NCBI GenBank assembly: GCA_026986115.1
Contig: JALSPG010000077.1
Span: 1-36,440, forward strand
Source: Thermodesulfobacteriales bacterium
GTDB lineage: Bacteria; Desulfobacterota; Thermodesulfobacteria; Thermodesulfobacteriales; Thermodesulfatatoraceae
Reading direction: 5' to 3'
DNA: 36,440 bases
The notes below the pieces were generated by a model, which was not told the DNA's origin, searched no databases, and was given only the letters and a program-made list of their open reading frames with translations. Shown piece by piece: positions 1-8,320 of this stretch (position 1 is the first letter of the stretch; the number at the start of each line of letters is the position of its first letter). Position numbers and translations under genes: made by a program.

Positions 1-28
1 ATATATGAGAGTGAATTATAAAAACTAA

Positions 29-106
29 TGGGGTGACCGGTGGGATTTGAACCCACGATCCCCGGGGCCACAGCCCGGTGCTCTAACCACCTGAGCTACG
101 GTCACC
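29..106 (-). tRNA. tRNA-His (GTG)
   Basis: The reverse complement folds as a full cloverleaf with a G at position -1, a 7-bp acceptor stem (GTGACCG with CGGTCAC), a D arm, an anticodon stem CCGGG/CCCGG around the loop CTGTGGC (anticodon GTG), a T arm with GGTTCAAAT, discriminator C and an encoded CCA at 29-31. The extra 5' G opposite discriminator C73 is the histidine identity element. It lies 57 bases after tRNA-Gln on the same strand and is probably cotranscribed with it, since no good promoter was seen between them. Confidence 0.97.
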
Positions 107-163
107 TCCGAACTTTTTATAAATTTAACTGATTTTTTCACGGATTCAAGACGGCATAAAAAA

Positions 164-238
164 TGGCTGGGGGACTAGGATTCGAACCTAGACCGGCGGG
201 TCCAGAGCCCGCTGTCCTGCCGATTAGACGATCCCCCA
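164..238 (-). tRNA. tRNA-Gln (CTG)
   Basis: The reverse complement gives a complete cloverleaf. The acceptor stem is TGGGGGA with TCCCCCA, the anticodon stem GCGGG/CCCGC carries the loop CTCTGGA (anticodon CTG, reading CAG), the T loop is TTCGAAT, the discriminator is G, and CCA is encoded at 164-166. The weak first pair (U1-A72) is typical of tRNA-Gln. A sigma70-type promoter candidate sits just upstream. Confidence 0.95.
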
Positions 239-249
239 GCGCTATTTTT

Positions 250-277
250 AAGATAGCGGAACTTTAACCCCTGTCAA
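250..277 (-). promoter_or_regulatory. Candidate promoter of the tRNA-Gln/tRNA-His unit
   Basis: On the minus strand a perfect TTGACA (272-277) is followed after 16 bases by TATCTT (250-255). This would start transcription a few bases before tRNA-Gln. The -35 box overlaps the stop codon of the deaminase gene. The short inverted repeat around 240-256 (CGCTAT with ATAGCG) overlaps the -10. Assigned by eye from consensus only. Confidence 0.55.
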
Positions 278-1272
278 GTAAGGATGATTTCTCTTATTCG
301 AATTTCCATTTTTGCTGGAAGGGCGAGTTTGTAACTCAAAACATAAAGTAAATAGTCAAACCAAGGGAGAAGATCAGTTAAAATTTCTTGTTCTAATGCC
401 GGAAGAAATAACACAAGGCGGATATTTTCGGCTTCTCTTTGGAAGAGAATTGTAAAACATAGTTCGTCAAAAAGGGCCTTAAGTTCAAGCTTTCCATCAC
501 TGAATTCTTTCTCTAGTTTCTTTTTAAAATCTTCAAAACCTAGCTCTTTTTCCTCCCAACATATCCGAGGAGCTTCCCCAGCTGGGGGGGTGTTATGAGT
601 AGGAGTCTCGATCACAAAGATTAGATCTCGGAGTTTATCTTTAGTCTGGTAATGGAGCTTGTTGAAGAGCACCTCCAGCGTGGGCAAACCGTAACATTTG
701 CCATCTTCAAATTCTTCAAGAAAATTAGTCGCCGGGAGTCTGCGTTTAGAAGTAGGATAGGGTAAAATTTCTTGAAGTTGCAAAAGGACTTCTTCTGAAA
801 CTTTAACCTGTTGAAAAACCCTGAGGCCTGCTTCAGCAATGGCTTCTTGCCAGAACTGGTCTCTCTTAAAGTCTCGGCTTCCGTAATCGTATTCATAATA
901 GACTTCTTTGATTCCAGCTGAGGCAATGAGTTTCAAACATACGTAACAGGGGGCCAAGGTACAATAAAGAGCCGCCCCTTCTACTGAGATGCCAAAGCGT
1001 GCTGCCTGTGCAATAGCATTTGCCTCGGCATGGGTAGCTCGGCAGTAATTGTATTTATCGATGTCCGGGATGCCTTTCTCACGCCGAAAACAGTATCTCG
1101 GGCCACGATCTGTACAGTGCCAAGCTCCTGGCATAGGGCCATTATAGCCCGTTGCTAAAATTCTCTTATCTTTAACGATTACGGCCCCGGAAGGGCGAGA
1201 GTTGCAGCCAGAACGCAGGGCCACCATTTTGGCAAGGAGCATAAAATATTCATGCCATGGGGCCCGTTTCAT
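274..1272 (-). CDS. dCMP deaminase-family protein with a long C-terminal extension
   Basis: The N-terminal 155 residues are a zinc-dependent deoxycytidylate deaminase (ComE-like) domain: His81-Ala-Glu83 supplies one zinc ligand and the proton-shuttle Glu, and Pro108-Cys109...Cys112 supplies the other ligands. Members convert dCMP to dUMP for thymidylate synthesis. The usual length is about 150-180 residues, but this protein has 332. Residues 160-332 form an acidic/hydrophobic region that I do not recognise. The ATG overlaps the glyA stop as ATGA, with GAGGT just before it, so translation is probably coupled. GlyA makes the methylene-folate that thymidylate synthase uses, so the pairing makes metabolic sense. 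The deaminase domain is secure; the role of the tail is unknown. Confidence 0.88.
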   Translation of the reverse strand: MKRAPWHEYFMLLAKMVALRSGCNSRPSGAVIVKDKRILATGYNGPMPGAWHCTDRGPRYCFRREKGIPDIDKYNYCRATHAEANAIAQAARFGISVEGAALYCTLAPCYVCLKLIASAGIKEVYYEYDYGSRDFKRDQFWQEAIAEAGLRVFQQVKVSEEVLLQLQEILPYPTSKRRLPATNFLEEFEDGKCYGLPTLEVLFNKLHYQTKDKLRDLIFVIETPTHNTPPAGEAPRICWEEKELGFEDFKKKLEKEFSDGKLELKALFDELCFTILFQREAENIRLVLFLPALEQEILTDLLPWFDYLLYVLSYKLALPAKMEIRIREIILT

Positions 1273-2528
1273 ACCTCAAACTTCGTAGCTAATTCACGAT
1301 AAAGAGGAAATTCTTGGCAAAGTTTGCTGACTTTTTGCCGAATATCACGGAGCATAGATTCATTTTGGTGATCCCTTAGAACAGCAACGATCCACTCTCC
1401 TACCTCTTCGATTTCCTTTTCTCGTAGCCCGCGGGTGGTAACTGCCGGTGTACCAATCCTGATGCCACTCGTAATCTTTGGAGGAAGAGGATCAAAGGGG
1501 ATGGCGTTTTTATTTACCGTTATCCCGGCTTTCTCCAAAGCTTTTTCGGCTTCTGCTCCGGTAAGTCCGTGTCCGGTAAGATCAACAAGAATAAGGTGAT
1601 TATCAGTACCACCAGAGATGAGACGAAATCCTGCATTTTTAAGTACCTGGGCTAAAGCTTTGGCGTTAGCGACTACCTGTTGCTGATAGGTTTTAAACTC
1701 CGGGGTGAGGGCTTCCTGGAAGCAGACGGCCTTGGCGGCAATGACATTCATATGTGGTCCACCCTGAATGCCAGGGAAGATGGTCTTATCTATTACTTTG
1801 GCAAAGCGTTCGCGTGCCAGGATGAATCCTCCTCGCGGGCCACGCATAGTCTTATGAGTAGTAGAAGTTACAAATTCAGCATAAGGTACAGGAGAAGGAT
1901 GGATCCCTGCAGCTACTAAGCCCGCAATGTGGGCCATATCTACCATGAGATAAGCCCCTACCTCATCGGCAATGAGGCGAAAGGCTTCAAAATCTATAAT
2001 CCGCGGGTAAGCACTTGCTCCGGCTACAATGATGCGGGGTCGGCACTCCTTTGCAATTCTCCTTACCTCATCATAATCGATGGTTTCTGTTTCCCGAGAA
2101 ACCCCATAGTGGACAATCTTGTATAATTGTCCTGAAAAATTGACCGGCGAACCATGGGAGAGATGGCCTCCATGAGCCAGATTCATCGAAAGAATGGTAT
2201 CTCCCGGCTCCAACATTGCAAAATAAACTCCCATATTAGCCTGAGTGCCAGAATGAGGCTGTACGTTAGCGTATTCGGCTCCGAAAAGGATTTTAAGCTT
2301 TTCAATGGCCAGGTTTTCTATCTGATCTACAAACTCACACCCCCCATAGTAACGCCTGCCGGGATATCCCTCTGCATATTTATTCATCAGAATGGAACCT
2401 TCTGCTTCCATAACCGCTAGAGAAGCAAAATTCTCTGAAGCGATCATTTCCAACTGACCGCTTTGGCGAGTAAGCTCTTTGCCAATGAGAGAGAAGATTT
2501 CCGGATCTGTTCTCTTTAGGAAACTCAT
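1269..2528 (-). CDS. glyA: Serine hydroxymethyltransferase
   Basis: This is a 419-residue PLP enzyme that interconverts serine and glycine while charging tetrahydrofolate with a one-carbon unit. The PLP lysine is Lys226 in TTHKT, preceded by Asp197 and His200 in the MVDMAHIAG motif, and the N-terminal SENF and YPGRRYYGG motifs are intact. A longer reading from 2555 is possible, but the ATG at 2528 has AGAGG at good spacing and matches the family N-terminus. It lies 1 base after rpiB and overlaps the deaminase start by 4 bases, within the minus-strand operon. Length and motifs are normal. Confidence 0.97.
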   Translation of the reverse strand: MSFLKRTDPEIFSLIGKELTRQSGQLEMIASENFASLAVMEAEGSILMNKYAEGYPGRRYYGGCEFVDQIENLAIEKLKILFGAEYANVQPHSGTQANMGVYFAMLEPGDTILSMNLAHGGHLSHGSPVNFSGQLYKIVHYGVSRETETIDYDEVRRIAKECRPRIIVAGASAYPRIIDFEAFRLIADEVGAYLMVDMAHIAGLVAAGIHPSPVPYAEFVTSTTHKTMRGPRGGFILARERFAKVIDKTIFPGIQGGPHMNVIAAKAVCFQEALTPEFKTYQQQVVANAKALAQVLKNAGFRLISGGTDNHLILVDLTGHGLTGAEAEKALEKAGITVNKNAIPFDPLPPKITSGIRIGTPAVTTRGLREKEIEEVGEWIVAVLRDHQNESMLRDIRQKVSKLCQEFPLYRELATKFEV

Positions 2529-2529
2529 A

Positions 2530-2973
2530 TTAAGCCTCTTTTGTAAGAGCATCAATTTGTTCTACCCGGCGGGCGTGTCGTCCTCCTTCAAAGGGGGTTT
2601 CCAAAAAAACTTTTACAACCTCGAAGGCCAAAACATCACCAATTATCCGTCCTCCAAGGACTAGAATATTGGCATCATTGTGAAGGCGGCTCATCCGAGC
2701 GCTAAAGGGTTCGTGGCAAAGGGCCGCACGGATGCCAGGAAAGCGGTTGGCAACCATACTCATGCCAAGACCTGTACCACAAATCAAGATCCCTCGATCT
2801 GCCTCTTGAGAAAGTACCGCCCTGGCTACTTTTACCCCATAGAGCGGATAATCTACAGAGTCTGAGGAAAAACAACCAAAATCAAACAGTTTATACCCTT
2901 CTTTTTCTAAAAAGGCCTTGACCTTTTCTTTGAGTTCAAAACCTGCATGATCAGAAGCTAAAGCAATTTTCAT
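2530..2973 (-). CDS. rpiB: Ribose-5-phosphate isomerase B
   Basis: The 147-residue protein matches the LacA/RpiB family, which interconverts ribose 5-phosphate and ribulose 5-phosphate in the pentose phosphate pathway. It begins with the phosphate-binding [10 protein letters not shown] segment (Asp8, His9), carries the catalytic Cys65 in ICGTGLGMS, and has His98 in RLHNDANIL. The ATG overlaps the fabF stop as ATGA. The rpiB-glyA order is common in bacteria. No anomalies were seen. Confidence 0.95.
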   Translation of the reverse strand: MKIALASDHAGFELKEKVKAFLEKEGYKLFDFGCFSSDSVDYPLYGVKVARAVLSQEADRGILICGTGLGMSMVANRFPGIRAALCHEPFSARMSRLHNDANILVLGGRIIGDVLAFEVVKVFLETPFEGGRHARRVEQIDALTKEA

Positions 2974-4214
2974 GACTTTTCCTCGAAAGCCTTAAAAACA
3001 ATAACGGCGTTTGTTCCCCCGAAACCAAAAGAATTAGACATCGCTACTCGCACCTTGGCCTTACGGGCTACATTAGGAACATAATCTAAGTCACACTCTG
3101 GATCTGGTTCCTCGTAATTAATGGTGGGCGGGATAATCCCTTCTTTAATTGTTTTTACGGTAAAAACCGCTTCTATCCCTCCCGCACCACCTAAAAGATG
3201 GCCTGTCATAGATTTGGTAGAAGAAATGGCAAGTTCTTTGGCTTTGGAACCGAAAACCTTCTTGATAGCTTTGGTTTCTGCCGCATCGTTCAAAGGGGTA
3301 CTAGTGCCATGGGCATTTATGTAGTCTACCTCTTCTGAAGAGATACCAGCATCTTTGAGAGCGAGTTCCATACAACGAGCTGGACCTTCTCCATCAGGAG
3401 TAGGAGCCGTCATATGGTAAGCGTCGCCGTTGAGGCCATAACCAATTATTTCGGCATAAATTTTGGCTCCCCGCGCCTTGGCGTGTTCGAGTTCTTCAAG
3501 GATTAATACCCCTGAGCCCTCCGCAATAACGAAACCGTCCCGTTTGGCATCAAAAGGGCGACTGGCCTTCTCTGGAGTGTCGTTGAATTTGGTGGAAAGG
3601 GCCTTCATTACCGCAAAACCTGCCACCGTAAGGGGTGTAATAAGCCCTTCGGTGCCTCCAGCAATCATAATATCGGCATAGCCATCTCTAATAAGACGAA
3701 AGCTTTCTCCAATGGCATGGGTACCAGCGGCACAAGCAGTACAAACTGCCGTATTGGGACCTTTAGCACCAAAAAGAATCGCTACCTGTCCCGAGGCCAT
3801 ATTAGGGATAATCATCGGAATAAAGAAAGGGGTCACCCGACGCCAGCCGCGCTCCTTGAGAATGGGGGTATATTTTTCCACTACCCCGGTACCTCCCATC
3901 CCCACTCCTATAATGACACCGGCTCTTTCTCCTAGCTCTCCGCTAAGGCCAGCGTCTTCAAGGGCTTCTCGGGTAGCAGCAATAGCATACTGGATAAAGG
4001 TATCTACCCGAGAGACGAGTTTTTTGGGCATATAATCTTCCGGATTAAAGCCTTTGACTTCTCCTGCTACCCGACTTGAATAACCGGAGGCGTCGAACTT
4101 TGTAATAGGGCCAATTCCTGAGCGTCCGGCAACAATATTAGCCCAGGATTCTTTAACCCCTAAGCCTACCGGGGTGATCGCCCCCAACCCTGTGACCACC
4201 ACCCGTCGGCGCAT
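2970..4214 (-). CDS. fabF: 3-oxoacyl-[ACP] synthase II
   Basis: This 414-residue condensing enzyme elongates acyl-ACP with malonyl-ACP in type II fatty acid synthesis. The Cys-His-His triad is visible as Cys161 in the TACAAGTHA motif, His302 in [11 protein letters not shown] and His339 in SMTGHLLGG, with the conserved Lys334. That is the FabF/FabB arrangement, not FabH. It follows acpP by 5 bases on the same strand and overlaps rpiB by 4. The length is standard. Confidence 0.97.
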   Translation of the reverse strand: MRRRVVVTGLGAITPVGLGVKESWANIVAGRSGIGPITKFDASGYSSRVAGEVKGFNPEDYMPKKLVSRVDTFIQYAIAATREALEDAGLSGELGERAGVIIGVGMGGTGVVEKYTPILKERGWRRVTPFFIPMIIPNMASGQVAILFGAKGPNTAVCTACAAGTHAIGESFRLIRDGYADIMIAGGTEGLITPLTVAGFAVMKALSTKFNDTPEKASRPFDAKRDGFVIAEGSGVLILEELEHAKARGAKIYAEIIGYGLNGDAYHMTAPTPDGEGPARCMELALKDAGISSEEVDYINAHGTSTPLNDAAETKAIKKVFGSKAKELAISSTKSMTGHLLGGAGGIEAVFTVKTIKEGIIPPTINYEEPDPECDLDYVPNVARKAKVRVAMSNSFGFGGTNAVIVFKAFEEKS

Positions 4215-4219
4215 AAAAA

Positions 4220-4456
4220 CTATTCTCCCACTTTGGATTTTACGTAGTCAATGACGTCTTTTACGGTACGAAGTTTTTCAGCCTCTTCATCTGAGATCTC
4301 CATTCCAAAGGCCTCTTCCATTGCCATTACTAACTCAACCAAATCTAAAGAATCTGCTCCTAAATCATCGATAAAAGAGGCTTCAGGTTTGACCTGATCT
4401 CGTGAGACATTCAACTTTTCTACAATAATTTCAATCACTTTTTCTTCCACCGACAT
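4220..4456 (-). CDS. acpP: Acyl carrier protein
   Basis: This is a 78-residue acidic helical carrier protein. Ser36 in the [10 protein letters not shown] motif is the site that receives 4'-phosphopantetheine. A longer frame can be read from a TTG at 4477, but the ATG at 4456 has a very strong GGAGGAGGAG site 5 bases upstream, so the short form is chosen. The position between fabG and fabF is the classical one. Strong ribosome binding fits its need for high expression. Confidence 0.97.
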   Translation of the reverse strand: MSVEEKVIEIIVEKLNVSRDQVKPEASFIDDLGADSLDLVELVMAMEEAFGMEISDEEAEKLRTVKDVIDYVKSKVGE

Positions 4457-4525
4457 AAAACTCCTCCTCCACTTCAAAATTAAAAGCTTTTTTTACCGAA
4501 GCCTTTTGGCCATTTCAACCGAAAT

Positions 4526-5275
4526 TCACATATAAATACCACCATTTACGTGGATTACCTGCCCTGTAATGTATGAGGCCGCTTCTGAAGCCAAAAATAC
4601 AACCGCCGGAGAGACTTCCTCGGGTTTTCCTACTCTTCCCAACGGGATCTGCGATACTAAGGTTTCTTTAATTTTTTCGGGGATTTTGGCGGTCATGTCT
4701 GTCTCTATAAAACCCGGAGCAACCGCATTGACGGTAATACCACGGCTGGCTACTTCTCTGGCTAAAGACTTGGTAAAACCGATGAGGGCAGCTTTTGAGG
4801 CAGCATAATTTGTCTGGCCCACGTTTCCCGAAAAAGCAATTACCGAAGATATGTTGATAATACGACCAAAACGGCGTTTCATCATACCCTGAAGCACAGC
4901 CTTAGTGCAGAGAAAAGCCCCTTTGAGATTTACTGCCAAAACCGCCTCCCAATCTTCTTCCTTCATACGCAAAAGAAGGGTGTCTTTGGTGATCCCCGCA
5001 TTATTGACCAAAATATCCACCGGCCCCAAAGTTTCTTTGAGCTTTTGAACCCCTTCTAAGACTTCCCCAGCCTGAGAGACATCGAACCTGACGGCCAAGG
5101 CCTCTCCCCCCGCCTTTTTGATGCGAGAGACAACTTCTTCTGCGGCTTCAGAAGAGGCTGCATAATTGACTCCCACCTTGGCTCCTGCTTCTGCCAGGGC
5201 CAAGGCAATAGCCCGCCCGATACCTCTAGAAGCTCCAGTCACTAAGGCCACTTTGCCGGCAAGATCAAGCTTCAT
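4526..5275 (-). CDS. fabG: 3-oxoacyl-[ACP] reductase
   Basis: A 249-residue short-chain dehydrogenase that reduces 3-ketoacyl-ACP with NADPH. The cofactor loop is TGASRGIG (13-20), NNAG starts at 91, and the catalytic set is Asn116, Ser144, Tyr157 and Lys161 in the NYAASKAAL context. The C-terminal VNGGIYM matches FabG. The start overlaps the end of etfA by 11 bases, so it is likely coupled to it. fabG-acpP-fabF is a standard block; what precedes it here (ETF and an acyl-CoA dehydrogenase) is less usual. Confidence 0.96.
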   Translation of the reverse strand: MKLDLAGKVALVTGASRGIGRAIALALAEAGAKVGVNYAASSEAAEEVVSRIKKAGGEALAVRFDVSQAGEVLEGVQKLKETLGPVDILVNNAGITKDTLLLRMKEEDWEAVLAVNLKGAFLCTKAVLQGMMKRRFGRIINISSVIAFSGNVGQTNYAASKAALIGFTKSLAREVASRGITVNAVAPGFIETDMTAKIPEKIKETLVSQIPLGRVGKPEEVSPAVVFLASEAASYITGQVIHVNGGIYM

Positions 5276-6272
5276 GGCTTTCTCCTTTCAGCTCTTTAAG
5301 CCTGCGAATAAGGAGGGGTAAAATCTCTCTTACATCCCCCACTACCGCCACATCTGCCTTTTTCATAAGGGGAGCTTCAGGGTCTTTATTTACTGCTACT
5401 ATGAGACCCGGATTCCGAATTCCTACCAAGTGATGGATAGCCCCTGAGATGCCGAAACCCAGATAAAGTTTGGGAGAGATGGTATGGCCAGAAACGCCGA
5501 TCATGTGTTCTTCTGAAATCCAACCCAAATGGCAGACAGGACGGGTGGCTCCTACGGCACCTTCCAGAAGTTCAGCAAGCTCATAAAGCTTGGCAAAAAA
5601 TTCCTTCGTTCCCATTCCCCGTCCTCCGGCAATTACTACCCTGGCTTGAGCAAGATCCACTTTAGGGGCTTTTCTGGGGTGCTTTTTGAAGATGTGGAGC
5701 GCGCTTTTAACTTCTTCGTCGGAAAGTGGGATTTTCTTTATCCTTCCGGTTCTAGTAGGATCTTCTTTGGCTTTCGAAAAGACCCCTGGTCTCACTGTGG
5801 CCATTTGAGGTTTGGTTAGGGAAATTATTCTGGCCATCACATTTTCGCCAAAAGATGGCCTTATCTGGACAAGGGTACGGTCTTCCTTACGAATTTCAAA
5901 GGCAATGCAATGTGCTGTAAGACCAAGGCGAAGGTATCCTGCTACTCTCGGAGCCAAAGCCTGGCCCCGAGCAGTTGCAGGAAAAAGTAAAATTTCTGGG
6001 CTGTTTTCCCGTATCATTTTTGCCAAAATATGGCTGGCGACATCGTCAAGAAAGTCTTCAAAGCACTGGTGAAAGACGTAAAATACCTCGTCGGCACCAT
6101 GACGAATTAAGATTTCAGCCTGAGTTTCTTTATCTGGTGGAGCCAGAAAATAAGCCTGTACTTTGTCTTCCAATTCGTCTGCTAGAAGACGGGCTTCAGA
6201 CAAAAGTTCCAGGCTAACGGGATGTAAGCCCTCTTCCGCCCATTCGGCAAATATTGCTACCCCTTCAGCCAT
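5265..6272 (-). CDS. etfA: Electron transfer flavoprotein, alpha subunit
   Basis: The 335-residue protein binds FAD in its C-terminal half, where the ETF-alpha signature lies (GATRPV near the domain start, then SGHTISPKLYLGFGISGAIHH and the VNKDPEAP segment). It accepts electrons from acyl-CoA dehydrogenase together with EtfB. A GTG at 6275 precedes the ATG at 6272; AGGAGG is 5 bases from the ATG and only 2 from the GTG, so the ATG is chosen. The usual Gln in the FAD loop is replaced (EEHMIGVSGHT), a minor variation. It follows etfB by 15 bases and overlaps fabG. Confidence 0.93.
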   Translation of the reverse strand: MAEGVAIFAEWAEEGLHPVSLELLSEARLLADELEDKVQAYFLAPPDKETQAEILIRHGADEVFYVFHQCFEDFLDDVASHILAKMIRENSPEILLFPATARGQALAPRVAGYLRLGLTAHCIAFEIRKEDRTLVQIRPSFGENVMARIISLTKPQMATVRPGVFSKAKEDPTRTGRIKKIPLSDEEVKSALHIFKKHPRKAPKVDLAQARVVIAGGRGMGTKEFFAKLYELAELLEGAVGATRPVCHLGWISEEHMIGVSGHTISPKLYLGFGISGAIHHLVGIRNPGLIVAVNKDPEAPLMKKADVAVVGDVREILPLLIRRLKELKGESHEA

Positions 6273-6287
6273 CACACCCTCCTGCGC

Positions 6288-7070
6288 CTATATAAGCCCC
6301 CGTTCTTTAAGAATACTTACCAATTTTTCCACTACTTCCTCTGCCGGCCCTTCCAAAATTTCCTTTTTTTCTTCGTAAGTAGGAGTGAAAACATCAAGTA
6401 CCCGGGTAGGAGAGCCTTCCAGGCCCAGATGAGAAGGGTCTGCATCTAGGTCTTCGGCGGTGAGGGTAGGAACCTCTCTGGTAAGCATTTCGAGGAGCCT
6501 TTTTATTGAAGGGGGACGAGGATCATTAATTTCGGGTTCAATAGTAAAAAGAGCCGGGGGTCTTACTTCAAGTTCTTCTTCCCCTTCATCAGTGAGCCGC
6601 ACAACTTCAAACCCATTTTGGGCGGGTCTGATATCTTTTACCCAGATGACAGAAGGCCAATTTAACCAAGCAGCAAGTTCCGGACCCACCTGAGCTGTTT
6701 CACCATCAATGGATACTTTGCCACAAAAAATGAGGTCAAAAGGCCCTAGTTTTTGGACAGCTAAAGACAAAACATAACTGGTAGCTAAGGTGTCAGATCC
6801 GGCAAAAGCGCGGTCTGAAAGGAGATAAATGTTATCGGCACCACAAGCGTAAGCTTCTTTAAGAAGAGGGATAGCATTAGGGGGGCCCATCATTACAGCA
6901 GTAACCTCTGCCCCGACCTTTTCTTTGAGTTCTACAGCTGCTTCTAAAGCGTAACGATCCGCAGGATTCAAGATTAAGGTGGCACTCTCTCTTCTCAGGG
7001 TGTGGGTTTTAGGGTCTACTTTTACCGTTCCAGGTTCTGGAACGGGTTTCAAACACACCATAAAACGCAT
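6288..7070 (-). CDS. etfB: Electron transfer flavoprotein, beta subunit
   Basis: The 260-residue EtfB begins with the typical MVCLKPVPEPG stretch and contains NPADRYALEAA, the nucleotide-binding GPP...ACGAD region and the DGETAQVGPELA signature. It pairs with EtfA to carry electrons. AGGAGG lies 5 bases before the ATG. Only 9 bases separate it from the acyl-CoA dehydrogenase gene, which points to one transcript and a dedicated dehydrogenase/ETF pair. Whether this ETF bifurcates electrons cannot be decided here. Confidence 0.94.
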   Translation of the reverse strand: MRFMVCLKPVPEPGTVKVDPKTHTLRRESATLILNPADRYALEAAVELKEKVGAEVTAVMMGPPNAIPLLKEAYACGADNIYLLSDRAFAGSDTLATSYVLSLAVQKLGPFDLIFCGKVSIDGETAQVGPELAAWLNWPSVIWVKDIRPAQNGFEVVRLTDEGEEELEVRPPALFTIEPEINDPRPPSIKRLLEMLTREVPTLTAEDLDADPSHLGLEGSPTRVLDVFTPTYEEKKEILEGPAEEVVEKLVSILKERGLI

Positions 7071-7079
7071 GAATCCCTC

Positions 7080-8249
7080 CTAACCTATCTCAAGGGGCTT
7101 TAGAAATTTGGGGAGCTCCCGAGCGATAACATTCCGCTGGATTTCATTGGTACCCTCATAAATCTGCAGGCACTTGGCATCGCGCATCATCTTTTCTACA
7201 GGAAAATCTCTCATATAACCAAAACCTCCCATCATTTGGACGGCACGTTCTGTAACCCACATAGCTACATCAGAGGCAAAGGCCTTGGCCATAGCCGAAG
7301 CCGCCGAAATGTTTTTGGCTCCGGAGTCTATAAACCGTGCTGCGCTGTAAACCAAAGCCCTGGCCGCTTCAATCCGCATAGCCATTTCCGCAAAAGTATG
7401 GCTTACCGCCTGGAAGTTATAAACAGGCTGTCCAAACTGCACCCTTTGGCGAGCATGGTTTAAAGCCACTTCTAAAGCTCCTTGGGCCAGACCCACCGCC
7501 TGAGCTCCTACCCCCGGGCGAGAAAGATCTAAAGTTTTCATAGCAATGATAAAACCCATGCCTTCTCGTCCTAAAAGGCGTTCTTTGGGAATGCGACAAT
7601 TGGAAAAGAATAACTCCGTAGTGGTAGAAGCTCGAAGGCCCATTTTTTTCTCTTTTTTACCAATCACAAAACCGGGATCACCTTTCTCCACTATAAAAGC
7701 ACTGGCCCCACGGGCTCCTTTTTTAGGGTCGGTCAAGGCTATGACAGTATAAAGATCTGCCACCCCTCCATTGGTAATCCATTGTTTTATACCGTTTAAA
7801 ACGTAATAATCTCCTTCTTTACGGGCTGTAGTTTTGATAGCGGCAGCATCAGAACCCGCCTGAGGTTCGGTAAGAGCAAAAGCACAGAGTTTTTTCCCAA
7901 CTGCAATTTGGGGGAGATATTTTTCTTTTTGCCCTTTGTGGCCCGCAATTAAGATAGGATACGCCCCCAAACCACTAGCAGCAAAAGTAGTAGCCACCCC
8001 GGCACAGTATTTAGAAAGAGTTTCAATTACAAGACAATTTTCGAAAGTACCAAAACCTAAACCGCCATATTCTTTCGGAATAAAAAGGCCGAAAAGATCT
8101 GCCAAGGCTAAAGCCTTCAAGGGCCTCGGGTCGCAAGTTTCTTCCTCGTCCCATTTGAGGGCGTAAGGGGCAATATATTCTTTTCCAATACGTTCTGTTA
8201 CCTCTAGGATAAGCTTTTGTTCTGGAGACAGAAAATAATCTATCACCAT
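7080..8249 (-). CDS. Acyl-CoA dehydrogenase (FAD-dependent)
   Basis: This 389-residue protein has the normal length and three-domain layout of the family. The FAD/substrate signature FALTEPQAGSDAA lies near residue 130, and the C-terminal IYEGTNEIQRN carries the catalytic Glu at about residue 365, the position used by short- and medium-chain enzymes. It oxidises acyl-CoA to enoyl-CoA, passing electrons to ETF. A TTG at 8255 would extend it by two residues, but AGGAGG is only 1 base from it and 7 from the ATG at 8249. It is the first gene of a run continuing through etfB, etfA, fabG, acpP and fabF. Because no enoyl reductase gene lies in this block, a reverse role in lipid synthesis is conceivable, but that is speculation. 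Confidence 0.93.
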   Translation of the reverse strand: MVIDYFLSPEQKLILEVTERIGKEYIAPYALKWDEEETCDPRPLKALALADLFGLFIPKEYGGLGFGTFENCLVIETLSKYCAGVATTFAASGLGAYPILIAGHKGQKEKYLPQIAVGKKLCAFALTEPQAGSDAAAIKTTARKEGDYYVLNGIKQWITNGGVADLYTVIALTDPKKGARGASAFIVEKGDPGFVIGKKEKKMGLRASTTTELFFSNCRIPKERLLGREGMGFIIAMKTLDLSRPGVGAQAVGLAQGALEVALNHARQRVQFGQPVYNFQAVSHTFAEMAMRIEAARALVYSAARFIDSGAKNISAASAMAKAFASDVAMWVTERAVQMMGGFGYMRDFPVEKMMRDAKCLQIYEGTNEIQRNVIARELPKFLKPLEIG

Positions 8250-8269
8250 AGACAAACCTCCTGGCCCTA

Positions 8270-8298
8270 TCTTTACCTTGGGCCTTCAGGTAATACAA
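8270..8298 (-). promoter_or_regulatory. Candidate promoter with overlapping palindromic operator
   Basis: In the 71-base gap between tolB and the acyl-CoA dehydrogenase gene, the minus strand has TTGTAT (8293-8298), a 17-base spacer and TAAAGA (8270-8275), a weak match to sigma70. The spacer is nearly filled by an inverted repeat, TTACCT-N9-AGGTAA (8273-8293). A palindrome inside a promoter spacer is where repressors such as TetR-family lipid regulators bind. The palindrome is seen directly; its function is inferred. Confidence 0.4.
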
Positions 8299-8320
8299 GC
8301 GGTTCTGCAAATTAAAATTT

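Noticed and set aside
107-163. Separate promoter for tRNA-His
   Set aside because: The 57-base gap is A/T-rich, but no -35/-10 pair with 15-19 base spacing stands out, so cotranscription with tRNA-Gln is simpler.
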